Origin: Anadara kagoshimensis
Taxonomy: Eukaryota; Mollusca; Bivalvia; Arcoida; Arcidae
Reading direction: 5' to 3'
DNA: 64,000 nucleotides
Assembly: GCA_021292105.1 (NCBI GenBank)
Contig: CM037869.1
Coordinates: 30,333,536-30,397,535, forward strand
Made by a program: the position numbers and the translations under genes. The notes under the pieces are model-generated. The model searched no databases. It was not told the origin of the DNA and saw only the letters and a list, made by a program, of their open reading frames with translations. Below, piece after piece: positions 24,901 to 37,400 of this stretch. How positions within the stretch are numbered: the stretch's first letter is position 1; each line of letters starts with the position of its first letter.

Positions 24901-27900
24901 ACACAGGTGTGATGTGTAGAGATCGCTGTAATCATTCTGATAATTTAAGAAGCTTAATTCTACATCAGCAGGGGATATAGTAATTTGTCACACTTCAAAG
25001 TAATTTTTCGAATAGCGATTGGTTAACTTGGAAGTTAAAAAGATCCAACTGGTAACGCTTTGAAGGGTGACGAAAACGTTATACAGGGCTTTGGCCTGCA
25101 GCTCAGGGTACATAAATCTTTGACGGGGTACATGGGGCCGTGTAACCTACCAAAGCCCTGTATAACTTATATTATTCCACTTGTCCTGTGAGTCTCCAAT
25201 ACCATCCATCACATATTGATTGAACTCTACAGGAATGATTAGTAATATGTGTAGATGTGCATTTCATTTTACTATAACAATCCAATAATTTTTAGGCATT
25301 ATAACCTTTTGAATTTTTTAAATAAATATAAATTCATGTTACAAATACCTCTTGGCAGAGAATCTTGCTTTTACTCAAAACTCTTGTTAAAATGGTGTGT
25401 AATGACAGTTTTCAACCTAGAATTTTTCAAATATAACAAGTATTTTGTGAAGTATCAGACACTTAAAAATATTTATAATGATTGCTAGATTTTCTAGATC
25501 AGTCACACAATCAATAAATTTTGTAGTGCAGAACACCAGTTTATGATTTCCAGTAAATTCCAAGAATTTCGGATGTAAATGTTTCAAATGTGAAGTTTCA
25601 AACATAAAAAATATCTATATAATCATTGCTAGATTTTCTATATAGGAGACAGTTAATAAATTTTGTAAAAATCTCATTTTTAGAATATATATCGGTAATT
25701 AATTTTGAGTGTGTGAATTATAAGAATGCTTACTGTAACTTTATCATAGTAATTAGTTGGCAGGATGGACAGGTGTTTTATGTTGTGATTGTTTTACACA
25801 TGATAGACAACTTTTTGTTTTGATCTTCTTTATATTTTTTATAAGTTTATTTATACTATTTATCCTTTTTGAAATCAGAGTGGGTGAAGGAGTGAGTGAC
25901 TTTATGATGCTAAAGTCCTGCAATAAAACAAGGTGATAAGTTTAGTTCGATAAATGTAGTAATGGTGATTAACACCCAAGGGCAGTCATGATTGTCTAAA
26001 TTATCTTGATAAGTTTTGAAATGGTGGAGGAAACCAGAGTGCTTTGAAAAAACCTGACCAACCTTTGACAAGCTAGCTGACAAATTCTCTCACGTAAGGA
26101 TTAGTTTTGAGTTGGAATCCAATCTAGGCAGTAAGAAGTCTAGTAATCTGCAAGCATATGCTCTAGATCACTCAGCCACCAATTATTTCACCAACAATGA
26201 ATTCATATGCATGTATTAATTTTCTATTTTACAGACATCAGTCTAGAGTACACCAGTACAGAATACTACCAGGACCTGATGGTAAACTGTCAGTACAGGT
26301 AACTAAGTTTTAAATATATGATTATCATTGTTTTATTAACGATTAATCTTTTTTCCGGAGCACCTAGTCTCACTTTCCTGGTAAAAGTTCATATGTTTAA
26401 CTTAATTTAATAATTTTCACAGTTGTACTTTGCTTTCCAGATTAAGATTTTTCTATTTAATGAATGATTTCATCTGTTTTTGTGTACCCATGTGAGAGAA
26501 TGATTTATATCACATTTGAAACTGTCAGTTGTTCTATGTTTTGACACTCACTCAGCAATATTATCATATGTATCTGAAAAGGTCAAACCTGTCTAAAAAT
26601 GTAACCCTAAGGGAACCAGTAAACTTGGACTTTATAGATAGGTGTCCCTTATATATAGGTTCAAATAACATGAATCAAAACCAATTGGCATGGGATAAAA
26701 TTTTACTGGCCTTTAAATTTAAAAGCAGGAAGCCTTTATATTGAGATAGCCTTTAAGGCAGAGTTGACCGTACTTGAATTTTAAAAATTTGACTACTGTC
26801 TATTCCATGTTTTACATTTTGTTTTCTGCCAAGTGACTTCCATATTAATGTGCATCACAGATTTTAACATTGAATTGACTTTCATTCACAGTCTTGTCTT
26901 TTTTTACAGTCTGAAGGTGATATCATAGATGCTAAATATAAAGATTTAAATGAGTTGGTAGCGGATTATGTACATAAACGGGAGAAAAATGGTCTGATAT
27001 CAGCACTTAAGTCTCCTATAGCTCCAGAGAAAAGTTCTGATGACGTCGACACAGGTACATCTATGCATATTCAGTCCAATTCTGGCTTCTGCAAGTTTGT
27101 TTTTAACTTTGATACTACAAAATGAAATTAATTTTTCTTTTCCAGATTAACAAAAATTAAAAAATTGGACATTTTACACATTACACAAATTGTTATGTGT
27201 ACAAAATTTGCATTTCTTATATTTTCCCTTAACAATAATAACAATAGCAAAATTATTGTCATGTCTGATATTTCAATTAATAGAATTTTTAACAACATAA
27301 TATGACATTTAATATTTTACATAGCGAAAGCAAGTAAAAAACTTAAAATTGTTATTGTGTAAGAATACAATTGTCTCCATGTGTCATCCATAATAAAATG
27401 ATGCACTTAAAGCAAATTTTTATATATATAAAAATAACAGAAAAGATCTGACTAAATCTAATGCATAAAATAAAGAAGAATTGAATAACATGTTTTAGAT
27501 AATGAATGACTCTGTCTTATCCGTGGTATGTGAGGACTCATTAATTTATGCTGGGAATGGAATGTGGTGAAGTGATGGAGTTTTATGCCCCAGTCAAGAT
27601 TTATTCACTTACGTTGATTTGACCAGTTCAGTGATGGTGGAGAAAACCAGAATACCCAAAGAAAACCACTGACCTACAGCAAAGAACTGAGAAACACTAG
27701 GATCTGTCACAAGTGGGATTCAATCGTAGGCAGTGAGAAGCGCTATCATCCATAGATTTTAAATTTTTTAAGCTCTTAGCCACCAAGGCCCCTGTGATTT
27801 ACAATGGGAGTTATTGAAATTTATTTTTTTACCTTCAGTGTCTTTTAAAACTTGTTTTATTGCAGAATTTTATGGTGTTTGGTTTAAATACAGTCAAACC

Positions 27901-30900
27901 TGCCTATAAAGGTCACCTATGGGAACCAGTTAAAGTGGCCTTTGTGGACAGGTGGACTTTGTATACAGGTTCAAATATTATGAATGAAGAACAATTGGGA
28001 GGCATTTCTACTGGCCTTTATAAGTAGGTGACACTTATATAGAGGTGGCTTTTAACACAGGTTGGACTGTATGATGATCATGATATTTTTTATTTATTTG
28101 ATGTAGATGATGATGAGTTTGAAGATATAGCAAATTTTAGTCCAGTGACGTCACCTAATACAAAAGATGAGATATATGAGTCCCAGTCACAGAGGATACA
28201 AGTAGAGTTACTGAAAAACTTCTCCAAACTAGATCTGTCTAAGTATGTATAGTAATAGTACAAGGAATTTGTGTAAAACCATAAATTCACTTTTCAGAGA
28301 CATAAAAGATTGATTATCATGGACAAATTTGACCATGATTCAACATTCACTTTTGGGTCCAAAAAGGGTCCTTATCATAGATATACCTCTTTGTGGCAGA
28401 ATTTTCAATAAGCAGAAAAACATCAACAAATATTTATATGGCTTGTGTATCATGAGTCTATGTGTGAACCCTACTGCATGATACACAAAACTTTTTTTAT
28501 ATAGCAACATTATTGTGGTTCTTTAACCCTTTTCTATTTTTGATATACAGGCATTTAGGAACAGTCTTATAAATGCAGTTTTCCCATGATGCATAAGGCT
28601 GAAATAACCCTATGTTTACCATTACAATGGGGTTCACTGGTGATCACATGATCAATACCTCTCAATGTTTGTACAGAATGTTCTTGAAATTGATTACATC
28701 TCAAAGGCCTGGAATAATGTCATTTTTATGGAAAATCTTCAGCTGATGTGATTTCATATCCATTGGAAATATTAGTCCAGCATAAATGTTATGGTGTGTC
28801 AAAGGGTACACTGAAGCATACCATTGTACCTGTAGGATGTAGGATAGGAAGGGGTTAAGAAAAGATTAATAAATGTTAAAACAATAAAGGTTTCTTAAAC
28901 AAATTGTTCACATCACAAATGAACATTTGTTGCATTAATATTAGCTAATTATTAGCTAAGAAAATTTTGAATTCTATTTCAGTTTTGATGGAGAGTTTAA
29001 CAACTTGTTGAAGAATTATGTAGAGAAAGGTATTGAAAGGGATGTTTTAGCCTTGAAAAGAGGAGAGTCAATATTTCCAGATTTTCAGAGAATTCTAGAA
29101 GATTCTGCAAAAGGATTACAAAGGTACACTTCTTCTAATTGAATAAAAATTAATAATTTTATGTTGTAAAATAATGACTAGGTTTATATTTTATTATATA
29201 TTGCAATACGCAAACTGTTCAACAATAACATGACTGAAACAATTTGCATGTATTTACATATGTTTACACACACAAACTCTTTCCTTGAAATGACAGGTTT
29301 GTAAGTGCATTTGTACTTTGGTTGTTTGTGAAGTGTTGATCAGCTGTTCTTTCGAAGTCCCACTGAAATAAATATTTTTATGAACATGATGATTGAGAAT
29401 TATGTCATAATTCAAAGTGATGTAATGTGCAAACAAAACCGCAACATAAAATAGTATTGACATCATGGGTAGTGAAGTTAACATTGGAACAGCTGTGTTG
29501 ATTGGCTGTTCCTTCGAACACCCACTGGAATAAATATTTTTATGAATGAAAATTATGTCATATCATAATGCAAAATAACATTAAGTGCAAACAAAATCAC
29601 ATAATCATAAAAGTATTTACATCATGGGTATGAAGTTAAACATTGGAACAGCTTTGTTGATTGGCTGTTCCTTCGAACACCCACTGAAAGAAATATTTGT
29701 ATGAATGAAAATTGTGTCTTAATGCAAAATGACATAACATGCAAACAAAATCACCAAAGCATAAAATAGCATTGACATCATGGGTAGTGAAATGAAACAA
29801 TGGAACAGCTGTGTTGATTGGCTGTTCCTTCAAACACCCACTGAAATAAATATTTTTATAAACATGAAAAAAAGTGAAAATTATGTTATAATGCAAAGTA
29901 ATATAACATGTATAATGTGCAAACAAAAATCACTGACTTATGAAATAACATTGACATCATTGGTACTGAAATGAAACACTTGAAAAGCCGTGTTGATCAG
30001 CCATTCCTTCAAACACCCACTGAAATAAGTAATAAATTTATGAATGAAAATTATAAAAATCATAATGCAAAATGACATAATGTGCTAACAAAATCATAAA
30101 ATAATATTGACATCATGGGTAATGAAATGAAACAGTGAAGCAGCTGTGTATTATTATATAATAAAGCATAGTTTATAAATTAAAAAAAAAATAAAATCCC
30201 ATCATATTACCGGTTATCTCTCTGTTAGTTTAATCATAAAGCCGATTTGAATATATGGCATTGTTTAATATTATTTACAGGGAGTTAGACAAATTTATGA
30301 AGAAAGTATCTGTGTTTTGTGAATTACTCAATATTCCAGAAATTAATCAGACAAGGAAAGGTAGAAGAACATCTAAAGGGGTAAATATGTCTAATTGTAT
30401 TATCTGTCTCCAAAGCAAACACACCAATTCATGTTCAAATCACAATACAAAACACAAAGTAAAAACTTTTTTTACTGGCAAAGTTAGTTATCTATGTGCA
30501 TTTCCTCAAAGTAAGTGAGACCAGGTGTTCTGGTAGGGTAAGGGCCTCTTGTCTAGCTAGCTACATCAGAAGTGTGTAAAATCAACATTGAGAATGAAAA
30601 GAACATGGAACTATGGATTATTTACGTATCAAGGATAATTTTCAATTTTTGGATACAGAAAAAATAATATTTATCAACAATATTGTGATTACAGCCATTA
30701 AACTTTTTGAGGGCCCTGATAAGCCTTAATTGCAATATCCCTAATTCAACAATTTACATATTTGTATATGCAGCTTGTTCTGTGGGTCCCTGTAGTTTGA
30801 ACAAGCTCTGCCATTGCATATGTTAAAACAATAATACAATAGTGTAATACCACCTTGGTCTCCTTGGATACGAAGGTGATCCTATATATGATCTTTTAAG

Positions 30901-33900
30901 GAAATGATGTCATCTTTCATCGGTTGTGACTTGTGTGTATTGCCAACATTTTGACTGTTTTCCTATAGAGAAAAAAAAAGACATCCATGATTTTTTTGAG
31001 GGCCCTGATAACCCTAGGGTTGCAATATCCCTGGGTCAATAATTTATTTGTTAGCAGCTGGTTTTGTTGTATAAAGTTCCTGTATTGGGAACAAGCTCTA
31101 CCATAGCATATAAATTGTGAAACAAAAACACCACAAGCAACTTCAGGTTTGTTTCTTTTTACAGGGTAATGGTATACCGTCCATGTTAGAGAAAATGTCA
31201 GAATGTAGAGCTGATATCATTGTTCTGGAAAACAAGGTAAATTTATTACACTAGTATTTTATCAGGATTTTTATGAAAAATAAACTTATAACATTGCATT
31301 AAAATTAGAAAAAAATCATTGAAAAGACTGCTAGTAAATTTTACTGGCTATGCTCTGGGTAGAAAGACCTATATACATTCCTTAACTTATTTAAAAACAA
31401 AAAACTTTTTAATAGATCTTTGTGAAACAAACAAGTGTAGAGTAGATGTGCCATGGCTATTTATTTTGATCTTGCACATAGTTGGGAAAACACAAATTTC
31501 CCAGTTGGGATTCATTCCTGGGACACATTCCTGGGATCCCATTTCAGTCATATCTTGTTTTCATTGCTGTTAAACAAAATATTTTTCTGTCAACAGCAAT
31601 ATTTTCAAGAGACATGGCTATGTCTACAACCACATTATATATAACATATTAAGTTCATATTACAATGTCTAGTTGCTACTATAAAATCTGCCATTGTCAT
31701 GATTTCTGACTAGTTGAACATTCCTTCAAGACAACCAGACTTCAGTTTCACAATCAATTCTTAACTAAGATTTTCTTAAAATTAATTCTGGCAAATTTTG
31801 GCAACATTTTACTATAATACAAATTTTAACAAATTAAGAATATGGATCTTGTAAACATAATGTGATCTTCAAAATGACCACTTTAATTTCTTGATATCTA
31901 AAAAGAAAACAAAATTATAAAGGTATCAGATTTGTCAGATTGTGAGTTTAAGAGAGTTTTATTAAGGAATGAAATGTGAAATGGAGCCAGAGAGAAGCTT
32001 TATGGATTAGGTTCAACTAATACCAGTACATATATTTTCAGAGACATTGTATTTCATTTTTTACAGGTCCAAGAAACACTTCGCCTGTTTTCAGTATCAC
32101 AGTATGATTATATAGATATCAATGATGATGAAGATAACACACTTCCAGAAATCTCTTCACCATTTTTATCATCATTGTATGTCACACCACACATTCCAAG
32201 AAGTAATTTTGAGGTAAAAAAAGCTTAATTAGACTGTTTTCTTGATTTCCCTTGTTTGTCTTAAATTACTATTGAATAAAGGTAGTTTCCCTTAAGGAAA
32301 AATGACAAAATTTACCAATTTGAACACTTAAATTTCCAAAACAACAGTGAGAAGTTTAGCAAATCCTTACCCACATTTCAGATACTATCATAATATGACA
32401 ACTTTGCAATGAGGATCTTAGTCATATAGCCAGCAGGTCATGATGCAGTTTGCTATATTTCAAAACATGACATTTCACAGTTTTAAAGGCAGAAGGTAGT
32501 TTTTAACAAAATGTAACAAAATCACTGGATTGTACTTAAGCAGCAACAACTGGTCATGTTTCTCTACCAATCTGTTGCCTAGGCGGTCTAAACACGAGGC
32601 TACAGATCAAAGGGCCTTTCACTGCATAGGTTCTTATTCGACTTGGGACAAATCCTAGTATTAAAGAGTTTGTCAGTTTCTGCTGGTTTTCTTTCGGCAA
32701 AGGGTTCCCTCCACCATCCCAGAACTGACCACCTTGACTGGGACCTGAACACTCATCTCATATATAATATTTTGCATAATATTTTTGTATTGCCACACTC
32801 CACTCCATATCCTCAAATAGATTTAAAATACAGTGAAACTAGTGAAACTCAGATACAGCCGAACCTCTCTTAAAGGCCACCTCTATATAAGGGCCATCTG
32901 TTTATAAAGGCCATTACAATTTTATCCCCATTGCTCTTTATTCATGTTATTTTAACCTGTATATAAGAGCCATCTGTCCACAAAAACCACTTTTACTGGT
33001 TTCCTTTGGGTGGCCTTTATAGATGAGTTTGGCTGTAATTTGACAGTGACATGAGGTATATGACTACAATGTAAATTTGACATAGTGCATTTAAAGTGTT
33101 CAGATTTAAATGAACCAGAAAAAAAATTAAAATTCAGTTTTAATATTTTCTTTTTTCTTTCATCATGTTCATGAACTAAATTGTCATTACATGTGATGTT
33201 TTAATGGACATAAAGCATTTAGAGTGTTCAGTTTTAAATATACCAGAAAAAAAAATTAATATTCAGTTCTTATATTTTCTTTCTTCATTCTTGAACTAAA
33301 TTGTCTTAACATTTGTTTTTTTAACATTTATTACACTGACAGGTGAAGTTATTAAAGCATGGTAAAACAGCTATGAAGATAACATTATCTATAGATATAC
33401 AGGCTGGTAAATTGTTTGCTGTAAAACCATCTAAAGAATCACTGGATTCTAAAAGTGTCTTCACACCAGATAGAAGTAAGTCATTGTATACTGTGTAACT
33501 AAAAATATTTGCAGGTAGAAACTTTCACTTTTTAAAATTCACAAATGTGATTGTGTGTACTTACTTTCACAATTAACTAGCTGGTAGGTAAGCCCATTTG
33601 TATTTTTTAATATGTAGAAAACTTAACAGTGTACTTATTTTTGCTGTTGAAACTTGACAGTGAAAACTTCAAATATCAATACACTGTGAATATTTTTCGT
33701 TATACAGTATTATATTCTTTGATGAAAAATATACATTGTGATTTTTACATTTGCTTATACCATGATTGTTAATTCCAGCATTTGTTTTGCTTGTTATGTA
33801 AAATGAAAAATTTCCCTTCTCCTGTCACTGGAATTTGAATCTTAGTTCATTTGTAATGTGAACACACTACCTTTTCGCCTACAATTATCATGATTATATT

Positions 33901-34359
33901 GTAAGTGAAACAGTATACTGGGTAGTAAGGACTCTTGACTATACATAATACATTATTACTAAACCTGTTTCAATTTTGCAGTTCTAGATGGCCGCTTCCT
34001 TATCAGTAGTGTTCAAACTATACTATGTACCTATATAGCTAAATAACCATTTGAACACTTGTCAGCTATGAATTACCACTGAAGTTTCTTACCACAACAT
34101 GATTTCTGAACTTAAAACTGCAGTGTTTATAGTTGTAGGGAGGGGGGGGGCTGAGCTAGTCGTGGTATTGTTGTGTTGTATATAATATATATAATAGAGT
34201 GATTTACTGCCAGACTTTCTGGTCTGCATCATTAAGCCTTGTGGTAGAACGCTCGCTTTTTACCGGGGTGGACCAGGTTGAATCCTCAGCTGGGGCACTT
34301 AGTGAGGAAGTGTTTTTAGCTCACCTGAGCCTTTTCTGATCACAATTTGTCCGTTGTCT

Positions 34360-34407
<48 letters not shown>

Positions 34408-37400
34408 GTAAACTTTTACATTTTCATCTTCTTCTCACGAACCACTGGGCAGATTTCAACGAGACTTGGTCAGATGCATGTCTTGGTCGGTGCAATTCAA
34501 ATTTGTTCGTGGTGTTGCCATGGCTACCATAACTAGGTCAAGGTGACCTAGGGGTGCAAAAATCTTAAAAAATCTTCTTCTCCGAAAGTATTGATTAGAG
34601 AAAAAATCTGATGTGATATTTGGCTTCTCTAGGGTCTTTAGCCTATAGTTTGTTCATTTTGTGAAATTCGGACAAAAAATAGGTTACGCGTTTTTGCGTT
34701 TAATTTTGAAAAAATCGTAAAATAGCTTCAAATTGTTATAACTTGACTATTTGGCCAGATAATGACATGGGGTTTTCAGTTTTGACATCTTCTTGTTAGT
34801 ATCTTCAAATTGAGGTCAAGGTCAATTATGAAGGTCGTGACCTAATTTTTTTTACCTCTGATTATAATTATTATCTCGAAAACTATAAACTTTTTGTATA
34901 GGCATGTATATTAGAATGTTGTAGGTATTGATACAACAATCATTTTGGTGTATAGAAAAAGGTCATGGGTTCAAAGGTCAAGGTCACAGATGTAAAACAA
35001 TACCAAAATGGTTACTTATCTCGAAAACTATAAACTTTTTGTATAGGCATTTATATTAGAATGTTGTAGGTATTGATACAACGATCATTTTGATATATAG
35101 AAAAAGGTCATGGGTTCAAAGGTCAAGGTCACAGATGCGAAACAATACTGAAATGTTTAATTATCTCGAAAACTATAAACTTTTTGTATAGGCATGTATG
35201 TTAGAATGCTGTAGGTATTGATACAACGATCATTTTGATGTACAGAAAGAGGTCATGGGTTCAAAGGTCAAGGTCACAGATGCGAAACAATACGGAAATG
35301 TTTAATTATCTCGAAAACTATAAACTTTTTGTATAGGCATGTATATTAGAATGTTGTAGGTATTGATACAACGATCATTTTGATGTATAGAAAAAGGTCA
35401 TGGGTTCAAAGGTCAAGGTCACAGATGCGAGACAATACCGAAATGGTTAATTATCTCGAAAACTATAAACTTTTTGTATAGGCATGTATATTAGAATGTT
35501 GTAGGTATTGATACAACGATCATTTTGATGTATAGAAAAAGGTCATGGGTTCAAAGGTCAAGGTCACAGATGCGAATCAATACCGAAATGGTTAATTATC
35601 TCGAAAACTATAAACTTTTTGTATAGGCATGTATATTAGAATGTTGTAGGTATTGATACAATGATCATTTTGATGTATAGAAAAAGGTCATGGGTTCAAA
35701 GGTCAAGGTCACAGATGCGAATCAATACCGAAATGGTTAATTATCTCGAAAACTATAAACTTTTTGTATAGGCATGTATATTAGAATGTTGTAGGTATTG
35801 ATACAACGATCATTTTGATGTATAGAAAAAGGTCATGGGTTCAAAGGTCAAGGTCACAGATGCGAGACAATACCGAAATGGTTAATTATCTCGAAAACTA
35901 TAAACTTTTTGTATAGGCATGTATATTAGAATGTTGTAGGTATTGATACAACGATCATTTTGATGTATAGAAAAAGGTCATGGGTTCAAAGGTCAAGGTC
36001 ACAGATGCGAGACAATACCGAAATGGTTAATTATCTCGAAAACTATAAACTTTTTGTATAGGCATGTATATTAGAATGTTGTAGGTATTGATACAATGAT
36101 CATTTTGATGTATAGAAAAAGGTCATGGGTTCAAAGGTCAAGGTCACAGATGCGAATCAATACCGAAATGGTTAATTATCTCGAAAACTATAAACTTTTT
36201 GTATAGGCATGTATATTAGAATGTTGTAGGTATTGATACAACGATCATTTTGATGTATAGAAAAAGGTCATGGGTTCAAAGGTCAAGGTCACAGATGCGA
36301 GACAATACCGAAATGGTTAATTATCTCGAAAACTATAAACTTTTTGTATAGGCATGTATATTAGAATGTTGTAGGTATTGATACAACGATCATTTTGATG
36401 TATAGAAAAAGGTCATGGGTTCAAAGGTCAAGGTCACAGATGCGAATCAATACCGAAATGGTTAATTATCTCGAAAACTATAAACTTTTTGTATAGGCAT
36501 GTATATTAGAATGTTGTAGGTATTGATACAATGATCATTTTGATGTATAGAAAAAGGTCATGGGTTCAAAGGTCAAGGTCACAGATGCGAATCAATACCG
36601 AAATGGTTAATTATCTCGAAAACTATAAACTTTTTGTATAGGCATGTATATTAGAATGTTGTAGGTATTGATACAATGATCATTTTGAGGTATAGAAAAG
36701 GTCATGGGTTCAAAGGTCAAGGTCACAGATGCGAAAACAATACTGAAATGGTTAATTATCTTGAAAACTATAAAAGTTTTGTATAGGCATGTATATTAGA
36801 ATGTTGTAGGTATTGATGCAATGATCACTTTGATGTAAAGAAAAAATTCATTGGGGTTTAGTATTTATGTTTTCTTTAAATCTATCAGCTAGCCATTAGT
36901 TATCAGGTGAGCGTATAAGGCCCATGGGCCTCTTGTTTTCTGGTGTTTTCATTGCTCCTGTTACATAATTAATTAATGTCTTTTCTGTTTCTTAACTGCA
37001 CAGTTAATTAGATATAAATTCACTTATGTTTTCAGTTTTACAGCTTGTTAAGAGTACAAAGGACATGAGTCGACTTGATGTGATAATAAACAATAACAAA
37101 AAATATACTTACTCCTTTGGTAATGTACATACTAGAGAAAACTTCTGTCAACAGATCATGCAGATGAAGAATCTACACTCTGCCGGGGATAATGTGGACC
37201 AGATCTCTGTATTCATAGGAACCTGGAATATGGGTAAGTTTACTGTTTCTTTGTAAATTTTAAATCTGCTGGTGACATTATGGACCAAATTTTGATATTC
37301 ATAGGAACTTGGAATGATGGGTAAATTTATTTTGTGCAACCATTTCTTTTCTTTGTAAATTTGATTGGACTGGAGTGGAATGGAGTGAAGTAATGAAGTT

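Noticed and set aside
34347-34536. Poly-Arg and poly-Val open frames
   Set aside because: Translation of the (GTC)n run inside a transposable element.
37036-37045. Alternative acceptor TTTTACAG for exon 10 at 37042
   Set aside because: Joining exon 9 to it gives an in-frame TAA within three codons; the acceptor ending at 37035 keeps the frame.
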